From contig CBCXVT010000036.1 in assembly GCA_965178635.1 (NCBI GenBank), forward strand, positions 62,001 to 126,000: DNA of 64,000 nucleotides, given 5' to 3'. Source of the DNA: GCA-2733415 sp965178635 (lineage in GTDB: Bacteria > Bacteroidota > Bacteroidia > Flavobacteriales > Flavobacteriaceae). A program made the position numbers and the translations under genes. A model generated the notes under the pieces. It had not been told where the DNA came from, did not search any database, and was given only the letters and a program-made list of their open reading frames with translations. Below are positions 17,530-26,162 of this stretch, piece by piece; position 1 is the stretch's first letter; each line of letters opens with the position of its first letter.

Positions 17530-17537
17530 TACTTTTG
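17530..17537 (+). promoter_or_regulatory. Promoter -7 element of valS
   Basis: TACTTTTG matches TAnnTTTG, 28 nt upstream of the valS ATG. Confidence 0.6.
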
Positions 17538-17565
17538 CTGATTAAAGTTCAAAAATCAGACCAAG

Positions 17566-20202
17566 ATGAGTGATTCAGGAAAATACAACGCTAAAGCAGT
17601 AGAAGAGAAGTGGTATGCCTATTGGATGAAAAATAATTATTTTCATTCAACTCCAGACGACAGAGAGCCATACACCATTGTCATTCCGCCGCCAAATGTC
17701 ACGGGTATTTTGCATATGGGACACATGTTGAATAACACTATACAGGACGTGTTAATTCGTCGTGCGCGCTTACAAGGAAAAAATGCGTGTTGGGTACCAG
17801 GAACTGATCATGCGTCAATTGCAACTGAAGCAAAAGTTGTGGCTAAATTAAAAGAACAAGGTATTAATAAAAATGATTTATCTCGTGATGAGTTTTTAAA
17901 ACATGCTTGGGATTGGACTAATGAATATGGAGGGGTGATTTTAGATCAACTTAAAAAATTAGGATGTTCTTGTGATTGGGATAGAACTAAATTTACTTTA
18001 GATGATGACATGTCTGAAGCTGTAATCAAATCTTTCGTTGACTTGTATAATAAAGGGATGATTTATCGCGGGTACCGTATGGTAAACTGGGATCCTGAAG
18101 CTAAAACTACATTGTCTGATGAGGAGGTTGAATATGTTGAGCAGAATGGAAAATTATACCACATCAATTATAAAATTGAAGGTTCTGATGAAGTATTAAC
18201 TGTTGCTACAACCCGTCCGGAAACTATTTTGGGCGATACTGCAATTTGTATCAACCCTAATGATGAGCGTTACACGCATTTAAAAGGTAAGAATGCTATT
18301 GTTCCAATTTGTAATCGTGTAATCCCAATTATAGAAGATGAGTATGTTGACTTAGAGTTCGGTACAGGGTGCTTAAAAGTGACACCTGCTCATGATATTA
18401 ATGATAAAGCCTTAGGGGATAAACATAGCCTTGAGGTGATAGATATCTTAAATGAAGATGCAACGATGAATAGTTTCGGATTGCATTATCAAGGGAAAGA
18501 TAGATTTGTTGTTCGTAAAGAAATTTCTAAAGAATTAGAAGAGTTAGGTGTTTTACCTAAAGTTGAGAATCATTTGAATAAAGTAGGGACTTCGGAAAGA
18601 ACTAAAGCCGTTATTGAACCAAGATTATCTGATCAATGGTTTTTGAAAATGGACGAGTTAGTAAAGCCTGCTTTAAAATCGGTATTAGAAGATCAGGATA
18701 TTAAATTGTATCCGAAAAAGATAGAGAATACCTACCGTCACTGGTTAGAAAACATTAGAGATTGGAATGTGTCACGTCAGTTATGGTGGGGGCAGCAGAT
18801 TCCTGCATATTATTTTGGTGATGCCAAAGATGATTTTGTAGTTGCAGAAACGATTGTTGAAGCTTTGGAGTTAGCAAAACAACAAACAGGGAATGCATCA
18901 TTGAAAGTTTCTGATTTACGTCAAGATAATGACGCTTTAGACACATGGTTTTCATCTTGGCTATGGCCAATATCTGTTTTTGATGGTATTAGAAACCCTG
19001 ACAATAAAGAAATCAATTATTACTATCCAACAAATGATTTAGTTACAGGACCAGATATTATCTTTTTCTGGGTGGCTAGAATGATTTTTGCGGGATATGA
19101 ATTTAAAAATGAAAAGCCTTTTGAAAATGTATATTTTACAGGAATTGTACGAGATAAGCAAGGGCGTAAAATGTCTAAATCACTAGGGAATTCTCCTGAT
19201 GCTTTAGGGTTAATTGAAAACTATAGTGCAGATGCTGTTCGCGCAGGAATGATGTTGTTAAGCTCTGGTGCAGGTACAGATTTATTATTTGATGAGTCTA
19301 AGTTACAGCAAGGAAAAGCCTTTAGTAATAAGATTTTTAATGCTTATAAATTAATTAGTGGTTGGGAGGTTAACGAAATACTTGAGCAACCAGAAGCAAG
19401 TAAAGTTGCTCTAGAATGGTATGACTCAAAATTTCAATTTGCTTTTGCAGAAATAGAAGACCATTTTTCTAAATACCGCTTGTCTGACGCGTTAATGACA
19501 ACGTATAAGTTAATTTGGGACGATTTCTGCTCTTGGTTATTAGAAATGATAAAACCAGACTATCAGCAACCAATTGATAAAGTAACATTTGATAGGGTTA
19601 TTAAAATGTTTGAAGATAATTTAAAAGTTTTACATCCGTTTATGCCATTTTTAACAGAAGAGTTATGGCATCAAATTTCTGATAGAAGTGAAGCAGAAGC
19701 ATTAATTGTGTCTGTTTATCCAGAACAAAAAGCGGTAGATACAACGATCTTAAGTGATTTTGAAATTGCAGCTGAGGTTATTTCAGGTATTAGAACCATA
19801 CGAAAGGATAAAAATATTTCATTTAAAGATGCAATTGGTTTTTCTGTGTTGAATAATGAAAACATCTCTACTCGATTTGACTCAGTAATTAAGAAAATGG
19901 GGAATATATCTGAGCTAAATTATGTAACAGAAAAAGTAGATGGTGCATTGAGTTTTAGAGTAAAATCTAACGAATATTTTATTCCAATGTCGGAAGCTAT
20001 TGATGTTGAAGCTGAGCTGAACAAATTAACAGAAGAGTTAAATTATACAGAGGGATTTTTAAAATCTGTACAGAAAAAACTATCAAATGACCGATTTGTT
20101 AATAATGCTCCAAAGGCGGTTATTGCAAGTGAGCGAAAGAAAGAATCTGATGCTTTAGCGAAAATCGATACACTAAAAGTAAGTATAGCGAATTTAGGGT
20201 AG
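17566..20202 (+). CDS. valS: Valyl-tRNA synthetase
   Basis: The protein has 878 residues. This class Ia synthetase has the HIGH motif as HMGH (residues 50-53, in PPPNVTGILHMGHMLN) and KMSKS at 535-539 (GRKMSKSLGNSPD). The CP1 editing domain has TTRPETILGDTA, CINPNDERY and VTPAHDINDK, which clears Thr-tRNA(Val). An anticodon-binding domain follows, and the C-terminal coiled-coil arm (about 810-878: EAELNKLTEELNYTEGFLKSVQKKLSNDRFVNNAP) is typical of ValRS and distinguishes it from IleRS and LeuRS. The start is supported by MSDSGKYNAKAVEEKWYAYW. Monocistronic with a strong terminator. Confidence 0.98.
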   Translation: MSDSGKYNAKAVEEKWYAYWMKNNYFHSTPDDREPYTIVIPPPNVTGILHMGHMLNNTIQDVLIRRARLQGKNACWVPGTDHASIATEAKVVAKLKEQGINKNDLSRDEFLKHAWDWTNEYGGVILDQLKKLGCSCDWDRTKFTLDDDMSEAVIKSFVDLYNKGMIYRGYRMVNWDPEAKTTLSDEEVEYVEQNGKLYHINYKIEGSDEVLTVATTRPETILGDTAICINPNDERYTHLKGKNAIVPICNRVIPIIEDEYVDLEFGTGCLKVTPAHDINDKALGDKHSLEVIDILNEDATMNSFGLHYQGKDRFVVRKEISKELEELGVLPKVENHLNKVGTSERTKAVIEPRLSDQWFLKMDELVKPALKSVLEDQDIKLYPKKIENTYRHWLENIRDWNVSRQLWWGQQIPAYYFGDAKDDFVVAETIVEALELAKQQTGNASLKVSDLRQDNDALDTWFSSWLWPISVFDGIRNPDNKEINYYYPTNDLVTGPDIIFFWVARMIFAGYEFKNEKPFENVYFTGIVRDKQGRKMSKSLGNSPDALGLIENYSADAVRAGMMLLSSGAGTDLLFDESKLQQGKAFSNKIFNAYKLISGWEVNEILEQPEASKVALEWYDSKFQFAFAEIEDHFSKYRLSDALMTTYKLIWDDFCSWLLEMIKPDYQQPIDKVTFDRVIKMFEDNLKVLHPFMPFLTEELWHQISDRSEAEALIVSVYPEQKAVDTTILSDFEIAAEVISGIRTIRKDKNISFKDAIGFSVLNNENISTRFDSVIKKMGNISELNYVTEKVDGALSFRVKSNEYFIPMSEAIDVEAELNKLTEELNYTEGFLKSVQKKLSNDRFVNNAPKAVIASERKKESDALAKIDTLKVSIANLG

Positions 20203-20223
20203 GTTTTGTTTAGTAATTGAAAA

Positions 20224-20262
20224 TAAAAAAGGCAGTAATTATTAAATTACTGCCTTTTTTAT
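20224..20262 (+). terminator. Terminator after valS, also usable by the convergent small gene
   Basis: A perfect stem AAAAGGCAGTAATT / AATTACTGCCTTTT around an ATTA loop, with A and T runs on both sides. Confidence 0.92.
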
Positions 20263-20271
20263 TGGTGTTCA

Positions 20272-20472
20272 TTATTTTACAATTGAATCACCATGTTCTA
20301 AATGCGCTTGTAGATTTTTTACATTAATCTCAATAGTTTCTGCATTTTCATTGTGTGTAGATGAAACATGATTAATCACTATCTTGTCTCCAGATTTTTC
20401 GTTTTTTGTAGTAGTACTGCTAAGTATAAATGCTATAAGTATTACTCCGAATAAGAAAACATACTTTTTCAT
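20272..20472 (-). CDS. Small secreted protein, diverged paralogue of the CHIPPGNP protein
   Basis: The protein has 66 residues. Its signal-peptide start MKKYVFLFGVILIAFILSS and its core align with the 85-residue protein encoded just upstream: SGDKIVINHVSSTHNENAETIEINVKNLQAHLEHGDSIV against AGEKITICHIPPGNPDNAHSITIDVHAWPAHEAHGDVIG. The Cys and PPG of the motif are replaced (NHVSSTHN) and the C-terminal Cys is absent. HxxHGD is kept as HLEHGD. No function is known. It is probably a tandem duplicate that has diverged. The gap to its paralogue is about 170 nt. Confidence 0.65.
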   Translation of the reverse strand: MKKYVFLFGVILIAFILSSTTTKNEKSGDKIVINHVSSTHNENAETIEINVKNLQAHLEHGDSIVK

Positions 20473-20645
20473 AATTCATTGTATTTGGGGTTACTATAGT
20501 ATAAAGATATGTTCTTTGTTGTTTTTGTAAAAATTATTAACAATTTACTTATTGAATTGTTAATAAATATAGATAAGTGGTTTTTTTTTAATGTTTTACC
20601 CTAGAAACAGTACGATTGTTTATACTATTTTTAGGGTAAGTAAAA

Positions 20646-20903
20646 CTAGTTAATTGGTAAGTCTTTAGAAACTTCTTCATCTTCTTTGTTGTCTGGCGCA
20701 CTACAATCACCAATAACATCACCGTGTGCTTCATGTGCTGGCCAAGCGTGTACATCAATTGTGATACTATGGGCGTTATCTGGATTTCCAGGTGGAATAT
20801 GACAAATAGTAATTTTTTCTCCTGCTTGTTCATTATCTTTAGTGTTACTAGTAAACATGAATGATACCGCAATAATTCCTAATAATAAAATATACTTTTT
20901 CAT
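20646..20903 (-). CDS. Small secreted protein with CHIPPGNP...AHxxHGD motif
   Basis: The protein has 85 residues. The signal peptide MKKYILLLGIIAVSFMFTSN precedes the motif ITICHIPPGNPDNAHSITIDVHAWPAHEAHGDVIGDC and an acidic tail. This Cys-His-Pro-rich module is familiar from secreted proteins of many bacteria, often as a small domain in larger surface proteins. No activity is established for it as far as I know. Two Cys (in CHIPPG and GDC) could form a disulfide, and His residues could bind metal. I cannot see a clear promoter. It is the upstream member of a tandem paralogue pair. Confidence 0.75.
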   Translation of the reverse strand: MKKYILLLGIIAVSFMFTSNTKDNEQAGEKITICHIPPGNPDNAHSITIDVHAWPAHEAHGDVIGDCSAPDNKEDEEVSKDLPIN

Positions 20904-21021
20904 AATATGTTGTTTTTAAATTCATAATAAATATATTAATATAATATGAAATGTTTATAAAATTAACATTAAAATAGTTAATCTGACACTATTTAAGGGT
21001 TAATGGTGTTTTGTTAAAACA

Positions 21022-21054
21022 AAAAAGAGCCGCTAGGTTATAGAGGCTCTTTTG
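21022..21054 (-). terminator. Terminator after the YceI gene
   Basis: A stem AAAAGAGCC / GGCTCTTTT (21023-21031 and 21045-21053), with a T-run on the minus strand, just downstream of the stop at 21073. Confidence 0.75.
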
Positions 21055-21072
21055 AATAATGTATGTGTTTTA

Positions 21073-21711
21073 CTAGTGAGTTAAGTATACTTTTGCTCCT
21101 ATAGCAACATCCTCCCAAGTTTTACTAATACCATCTTCACCTGTATGCAGTAATTCACAGGCTGCATGTAGAGAGTTAAAGGCACTTTCCATTTTCCAAT
21201 CCATTAAATTATTAATGTTTCCGTTAATAGATACAATATTATCTTCAATAGTGTAAGTCATGGGTACTCCAACGGTTTCATTATTCATGGTTAAATTTAA
21301 TGTCATATTCCCTTTGCTGTCATTTCCATTCACATTAGAGAATGTACCTTTAATTAGGGTTGTATTGTCCATAACACCAAAAAATAACGCCTTAATTTTA
21401 GAATCTCTTGTTTCGTCTTTAGAGAAAAAACTTGATATTGGAATATTAAATTCTAGGTTTTCAAAAACACCTTGTTTAGTGTTACTATTTGTAGAGTTAG
21501 AGATGTTTAATTTTGTAAAAACTCCTTTTACAGCTTTTTTTGTAGTTGTTTTATAGGCAGTCCAGTGTACTTCTGAAGCGTTAGTATCAATACTGTAAGT
21601 GATTTGTTTTGTTGTTTCTTGTTTAGTTTCTTTTGTTGATTGAGATGTTTCTTTTTTACAAGAAATAAATAAGATAGAACTAAATAGTAAGCATGCAATG
21701 ACTTTTTTCAT
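21073..21711 (-). CDS. YceI family lipoprotein
   Basis: The protein has 212 residues. A lipoprotein signal (MKKVIACLLFSSILFISCKKE; lipobox Cys about 18) is followed by a Ser/Thr/Lys-rich linker. The YceI lipocalin-like domain contains YSIDTNASEVHWTAYKT, KAVKGVFTKLNIS, SKIKALFFGVMDNTTLIKGTF and GVPMTYTIEDNIVSINGNINNLMDW. YceI proteins bind isoprenoid-like lipids in the periplasm; the physiological ligand here is unknown. It is a single gene with its own terminator, upstream of the two small secreted paralogues. Confidence 0.9.
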   Translation of the reverse strand: MKKVIACLLFSSILFISCKKETSQSTKETKQETTKQITYSIDTNASEVHWTAYKTTTKKAVKGVFTKLNISNSTNSNTKQGVFENLEFNIPISSFFSKDETRDSKIKALFFGVMDNTTLIKGTFSNVNGNDSKGNMTLNLTMNNETVGVPMTYTIEDNIVSINGNINNLMDWKMESAFNSLHAACELLHTGEDGISKTWEDVAIGAKVYLTH

Positions 21712-21745
21712 ATTAAGGAAATTTATTAGTGAGTAAAAATGTTAT

Positions 21746-22045
21746 TTAAATTAAATCTATACCAACCTTGTATTTCGTAATTGTTTCGTTAACTAAATCT
21801 ATATAAGCTAATTTGGCTTGATCTGGAGACATATCCTTCACTTGTAAAATGGCGTTCATCTTAAAAGCATTTCTAATTTGATCAGGGTCATTAGGTGAAT
21901 AGAAATTTGAAGAGCTAATTGTTGCTTGTTTATAATAAGCATAAAATTGCAACCGTAAATCTATAGGGATGAGAACATCATCCATAGTGTTGGCAGCTTC
22001 AAATGCTTTTAGAAAGCGATTGTGTAATTCTTTGTTGTTACTCAT
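21746..22045 (-). CDS. Acyl-CoA-binding protein (ACBP family)
   Basis: The protein has 99 residues, the size of a free-standing ACBP. It has the four-helix bundle pattern with FLKAFEAANTM, the core motif RLQFYAYYKQAT and a C-terminal DQAKLAYIDLVNETITKY. The Trp of the usual KWxAW segment are replaced (IRNAFKMNAI), so acyl-CoA affinity may differ. It overlaps the end of psd by 8 nt and is last in the LUD-cdsA-psd operon. That location suggests supply of acyl-CoA or a related acyl carrier to phospholipid synthesis. ACBPs are frequent in eukaryotes and restricted in bacteria. Confidence 0.88.
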   Translation of the reverse strand: MSNNKELHNRFLKAFEAANTMDDVLIPIDLRLQFYAYYKQATISSSNFYSPNDPDQIRNAFKMNAILQVKDMSPDQAKLAYIDLVNETITKYKVGIDLI

Positions 22046-22691
22046 TAATTGCGATAATTGTTTCTCCTCCTTTTACAACGTCATTCAATTTAATGTCAAG
22101 CTTTGTGTCTATTGGTAAGAACAAATCAACACGTGAGCCGAATTTAATAAATCCAGCATCTGTACCTTGAACAACATTAGTGTTTTCTTTTGCATAATTT
22201 ACAATTCTTTTTGCTAATGCCCCAGCAATTTGTCTGTAAAGTACTTCTCCGAAAGTTTGGTTTTCAATAACAATGGTTGTTCTTTCGTTTTCTTCAGAAG
22301 CTTTCGGGTGCCAAGCTACTAAAAATTTACCAGGATGGTATTTACTGAACTTTACAAGTCCGCTTAATGCATATCTGGTAACATGAACGTTAATTGGAGA
22401 CATAAAGATAGATACTTGTAATCTTTTATCTTTAAAATATTCTTTTTCAAATACCTCTTCAATAACAACTACTTTACCGTCAACAGGAGCAATAATATGG
22501 TTATCGTCTTGCTTAGTGTATCTTTTAGGGTTTCTAAAAAACTGCAATATAATTATTAGCAGAAAAAATGCTAAGCCGTATAATACATACTGAACTATTT
22601 GATTACTTGTAACGTATTCAGCTGCTAAAAATATGGCTACCACTACGAATAGCGTTATTAAAATTGACTTGTGTCCTTCTTTATGAAACAT
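22038..22691 (-). CDS. psd: Phosphatidylserine decarboxylase proenzyme, short form
   Basis: The protein has 217 residues. It decarboxylates phosphatidylserine to phosphatidylethanolamine at the membrane. Two N-terminal hydrophobic segments (ILITLFVVVAIFLAAEYV and YVLYGLAFFLLIIILQFF) precede NPKRYTKQDDNHIIAPVDGKVV, the conserved SPINVHVTRYALSG, and the C-terminal self-cleavage motif FGSRVDLFLP, where the Ser becomes the pyruvoyl group. I chose ATG 22691 (MFHKEGHKS); the longer frame to 22733 starts far inside cdsA. It overlaps cdsA by 11 nt and ACBP by 8 nt, so translation is coupled. Confidence 0.95.
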   Translation of the reverse strand: MFHKEGHKSILITLFVVVAIFLAAEYVTSNQIVQYVLYGLAFFLLIIILQFFRNPKRYTKQDDNHIIAPVDGKVVVIEEVFEKEYFKDKRLQVSIFMSPINVHVTRYALSGLVKFSKYHPGKFLVAWHPKASEENERTTIVIENQTFGEVLYRQIAGALAKRIVNYAKENTNVVQGTDAGFIKFGSRVDLFLPIDTKLDIKLNDVVKGGETIIAINE

Positions 22692-23517
22692 AATTAATGA
22701 ATTGAAGATATAAATATACAAATGATGAAACAAATATTAAACTGTCTAGTCGGTCAAGAAATCCACCATGACCTGGGATTAAATTACTACTGTCCTTTAT
22801 ATTTGCTTCGCGTTTAAATTTTGAGGCTACTAAATCACCAATTGTTCCGGTGACACTTATGATAATGCTTAAAACAAACCAATGGATTATTGTTAGGCTT
22901 TCAGTAAAAATAGCGATAATTAATGCAGCTATTGTTCCGAAAACCATTCCACCAAGAAAGCCTTCTATTGTTTTCTTTGGAGATATTTTCTCGTAGAGTT
23001 TTCTCTTTCCAAAATTCTTTCCAACTAAATAAGCAAATGTATCGTTAGACCATATTACAATTAAAATACCTAAAATTATATATGGATTGTAGGTGTTGTT
23101 GATTATTGAAGGGGTCAATGTAAGTAACGAAAAAGGGATTAAAACATATAGTAGAGGTAGCTGTTGTTTTAACATGCTATTCTCATTTGCTTTTTTCAGC
23201 TTAACTAAGTTATAAGTTAAGTATAAATGTGTGATAAGTGTAGTTGCTGAGAAAATTAAAAATGCAGTATTAGCGTTGTTTTTATCAGTTAAATCAGTCG
23301 CTAATGTAAGGTATGTAAAAACTGCTAAAACAATTAATTGAAAATATGATCTATAACTTTTTAGTTTAAGAAGATTGTTAAACTCCCAACAAGAAACACC
23401 TGCAAAAATGAACATTAATATCGCAAATGAATATCCATCGTTGGAATAAAAAATTGCAGATATTAGTATTGTAATATATACTAATCCAGATAAAGATCGG
23501 GTTAATGTTTCGTTCAT
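22681..23517 (-). CDS. cdsA: Phosphatidate cytidylyltransferase CdsA
   Basis: The protein has 278 residues with about eight membrane helices. It makes CDP-diacylglycerol from phosphatidic acid and CTP. The family signature is complete near the C-terminus: ASKFKREANIKDSSNLIPGHGGFLDRLDSLIF (SxxKRxxxxKD, PGHGG, DRxD). Other typical parts are SNDTFAYLVGKNFGKRKL and SPKKTIEGFLGG. Followed directly by psd, so the two steps CDP-DAG and PE formation sit together. It starts 1 nt after the LUD gene stop. Confidence 0.97.
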   Translation of the reverse strand: MNETLTRSLSGLVYITILISAIFYSNDGYSFAILMFIFAGVSCWEFNNLLKLKSYRSYFQLIVLAVFTYLTLATDLTDKNNANTAFLIFSATTLITHLYLTYNLVKLKKANENSMLKQQLPLLYVLIPFSLLTLTPSIINNTYNPYIILGILIVIWSNDTFAYLVGKNFGKRKLYEKISPKKTIEGFLGGMVFGTIAALIIAIFTESLTIIHWFVLSIIISVTGTIGDLVASKFKREANIKDSSNLIPGHGGFLDRLDSLIFVSSFVYLYLQFINYVS

Positions 23518-23518
23518 T

Positions 23519-24115
23519 CTATAAATCTTCCAAAAGTAGCAAATATAGGTTTTTTGTACTACTTCCGTAAGTCATAAAGTCGTTTTCTTTAGTAGATTGA
23601 AAATGCTTTAGTGTTGTAATGTTTGAAGGGATTTGTTTTTGTTGGTTGTTTTTAATAGCTCTTAATCCTTCGCTAATTGTCTCTTTGAGTTGACTAGTTG
23701 TTGCAAATAGTACAAAGTTATCTGGTAAATCATCAAGTTTTTGTTCTTTGATTTGATTTGAAGATATTAAGATTGATCCTTTGTCTGCAATCAAACTTTC
23801 ACAAGTAGTTAAGAAAAAGCTAGCAGAATGTTTTTTGTGTCCTAATTTAAAAGATTTAAATTTTTCTTTTAAACTACTATCATAACACAACACGTTTTTG
23901 TTGTCCCAGTCATTTTCTTTTAAGATGTCACTAAAATTATCATGAACCTCTTCTATAGAATCACAGTAAATAAATTTACCGCCATTTTTCATAAAATTTA
24001 GGGTAAACAGTTCATCCACAGGCATATCTTCTTTTGGCATATATTTACCTTGAGAATCATCCTTCGGTGAGGGTGTTTGTTTCTTTTTACCGAAAATGTT
24101 TTTAAAAATTCCCAT
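23519..24115 (-). CDS. LUD domain protein (lactate utilisation LutC/YkgG-like)
   Basis: The protein has 198 residues. Short, without iron-sulfur motifs. The C-terminal two thirds match the LUD (LutB/LutC) fold: FFLTTCESLIADKGSILISSNQIKEQKLDDLPDNFVLFATTSQLKETISEGLRAI. No lutA or lutB is nearby. Instead it is the first gene of a phospholipid operon, an arrangement seen in other flavobacteria. Its actual role is unknown. It has a -7 box 33 nt upstream. Confidence 0.8.
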   Translation of the reverse strand: MGIFKNIFGKKKQTPSPKDDSQGKYMPKEDMPVDELFTLNFMKNGGKFIYCDSIEEVHDNFSDILKENDWDNKNVLCYDSSLKEKFKSFKLGHKKHSASFFLTTCESLIADKGSILISSNQIKEQKLDDLPDNFVLFATTSQLKETISEGLRAIKNNQQKQIPSNITTLKHFQSTKENDFMTYGSSTKNLYLLLLEDL

Positions 24116-24148
24116 AGATTGAGAATGTGATTTTTGGGGTTATTATCT

Positions 24149-24156
24149 CAAATATA
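24149..24156 (-). promoter_or_regulatory. Promoter -7 element of the LUD-cdsA-psd-ACBP operon
   Basis: The minus strand reads TATATTTG, a perfect TAnnTTTG, 33 nt before the LUD gene ATG. Confidence 0.65.
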
Positions 24157-24158
24157 TG

Positions 24159-24198
24159 AAAAAAACTACATTTAAAATTTATTTAAATGTAGTTTTTC
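24159..24198 (-). terminator. Terminator after ftsH
   Basis: The stem AAAAACTACATTTAAA / TTTAAATGTAGTTTTT (about 24160-24175 and 24183-24198) ends in a T-run on the minus strand, 10 nt after the ftsH stop and just upstream of the next promoter. Confidence 0.85.
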
Positions 24199-24207
24199 GT
24201 TTGGAGT

Positions 24208-26148
24208 TTATTCTTCTTCTAATCCGTTAACCTTCGCTTCTACTTGAAAAGGTCTTTTTCCAAAGATCTTTTCAAGGTCATCTCTAAAGATAACTTCTTT
24301 TTCAAGAAGGACTTCTGCTAATTCGGTTAACTTATCTTTGTGACTGTCTAATAAATCAATTGCTCTAATGTATTGTTTTTCAACTATTTTTGAAATTTCA
24401 GAATCAATCAACTCAGCAGTTTTTTCACTATATGGTTTTGTAAAACCATTGTCGCTTTGTCCTGAAGAATCATAATATGTTAGGTTTCCAATTTTATCAC
24501 TTAACCCATAAACGGTTACCATTCCTCTAGCTTGTTTAGTAACTTTTTCTAAATCACTTAAAGCTCCTGTAGATATTTTATTGAAAATAATTTTCTCTGC
24601 AGCACGACCACCTAAGGTTGCGCACATTTCATCCAACATTTGTTCTGGGCGAACAATCATGCGTTCTTCAGGTAAATACCAGGCAGCTCCTAGTGCTTTA
24701 CCCCTTGGAACTATTGTAACCTTCACTAATGGTGCGGCATGTTCTAACATCCAGCTTACAGTTGCGTGGCCAGCTTCATGATAAGCAATAGCTTTTTTCT
24801 CAGATGGAGTAATGATTTTATTTTTCTTTTCTAACCCCCCCACAATTCTATCAACAGCGTCTAAGAAATCTTGTTTGTCAATTTCTTTTTTTCCGTTTCT
24901 AGCAGCAATTAATGCCGCTTCATTACAGACATTAGCAATATCAGCTCCAGAAAAACCAGGGGTTTGTTTTGATAAGAACTTTGTATCTAAACCAGTTTTA
25001 ATTTTTAAAGGTTTTAAGTGTACTTCAAAAATTTCTTTACGTTCTCTAATATCAGGAAGGTCAACATATATTTGACGATCAAATCTTCCAGCACGCATCA
25101 ATGCTTTATCTAAAATATCAGCTCTGTTGGTTGCAGCAAGAACAATAACGTTATCATTGGTGCCAAAACCATCCATTTCTGTCAGTAATTGGTTTAATGT
25201 ATTTTCTCTTTCGTCATTGCTACCTGACATGGCGTTTTTACCTCTTGCACGACCAATAGCATCAATTTCGTCAATAAAAATGATTGACGGTGATTTCTCT
25301 TTAGCTTGTTTAAACAAGTCACGAACTCTTGAGGCACCAACACCAACAAACATCTCAACAAAATCTGAACCAGATAATGAAAAGAAAGGTACCTTAGCTT
25401 CACCAGCAACTGCTTTTGCAAGTAATGTTTTACCAGTTCCCGGAGATCCTACAAGTAGTGCTCCTTTTGGTATTTTACCCCCTAATGAGGTGTATTTTTC
25501 AGGATTTTTTAAGAAATCTACAATTTCTTCAACCTCTTCTTTTGCGCCTTCTAAACCAGCTACGTCTTTAAAAGTAGTTTTTATATCTCCTTTTTCATCA
25601 AATAACTTAGCTTTTGATTTTCCAATATTGAAAATTTGTCCGCCAGGACCACCACCTTGACCACCTGACATGCGTTTCATGAAAAACAACCATAATCCGA
25701 TAATTAAAACAAATGGTAAAAGCCCGATAATAAAATCACTTACAGTGTTGTCTTGTTGTTTAACATCTAAAGTGAAGTTTAAATTATTGGTTTCTTTTTG
25801 TTCAATAAGATAATTTTCAAAGTTTTGAAGATCTAAATATTGTACTGAAAAACTTGGTATGTCTCCTATAAAAGAAAGCCCTTTTTGTGTAGCGTATTCT
25901 TTATAGCTGTCCTTCTTAAGCGCTTCATCTGTTAGATACACATGAGCTAATCTCATGTTTGGTACAATTACGATTTCCTTAATGTCATTTTGTGGAACAT
26001 ACTCCTTAAACTTAGAGAAACTTACTTCGTTTTCAGTAGAAGAGTTTGAATTAAGTATAAAGAAAAGCAGTACTAAAGAAATGATACCGTAAATCCAAAA
26101 TGCATTGAATTTAATTTTCTTAGGTGTGTTTTTATTGTTTTCTGACAT
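24208..26148 (-). CDS. ftsH: ATP-dependent zinc metalloprotease FtsH
   Basis: The protein has 646 residues. Two membrane helices (about 17-35 and 138-157) flank a periplasmic domain. The AAA+ module has Walker A GSPGTGKT (234-241), Walker B IIFIDEID and the second region of homology ATNRADILDKALMRAGRFDRQ. The zinc protease site is HEAGH (457-461). It degrades misfolded membrane proteins and regulatory proteins such as LpxC in other bacteria. Second gene of an rsfS-ftsH operon (14-nt gap), with its own terminator. Confidence 0.98.
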   Translation of the reverse strand: MSENNKNTPKKIKFNAFWIYGIISLVLLFFILNSNSSTENEVSFSKFKEYVPQNDIKEIVIVPNMRLAHVYLTDEALKKDSYKEYATQKGLSFIGDIPSFSVQYLDLQNFENYLIEQKETNNLNFTLDVKQQDNTVSDFIIGLLPFVLIIGLWLFFMKRMSGGQGGGPGGQIFNIGKSKAKLFDEKGDIKTTFKDVAGLEGAKEEVEEIVDFLKNPEKYTSLGGKIPKGALLVGSPGTGKTLLAKAVAGEAKVPFFSLSGSDFVEMFVGVGASRVRDLFKQAKEKSPSIIFIDEIDAIGRARGKNAMSGSNDERENTLNQLLTEMDGFGTNDNVIVLAATNRADILDKALMRAGRFDRQIYVDLPDIRERKEIFEVHLKPLKIKTGLDTKFLSKQTPGFSGADIANVCNEAALIAARNGKKEIDKQDFLDAVDRIVGGLEKKNKIITPSEKKAIAYHEAGHATVSWMLEHAAPLVKVTIVPRGKALGAAWYLPEERMIVRPEQMLDEMCATLGGRAAEKIIFNKISTGALSDLEKVTKQARGMVTVYGLSDKIGNLTYYDSSGQSDNGFTKPYSEKTAELIDSEISKIVEKQYIRAIDLLDSHKDKLTELAEVLLEKEVIFRDDLEKIFGKRPFQVEAKVNGLEEE

Positions 26149-26162
26149 ACGTCTTTTCTAGT

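Noticed and set aside
20588..20872. 94-codon ORF overlapping the CHIPPGNP gene in another frame
   Set aside because: The alternative frame has a signal peptide and a family motif, while this one has neither.
25127..25660. 177-codon ORF antisense to ftsH
   Set aside because: It is a shadow of a strongly conserved AAA+ domain, with no promoter and unusual composition.
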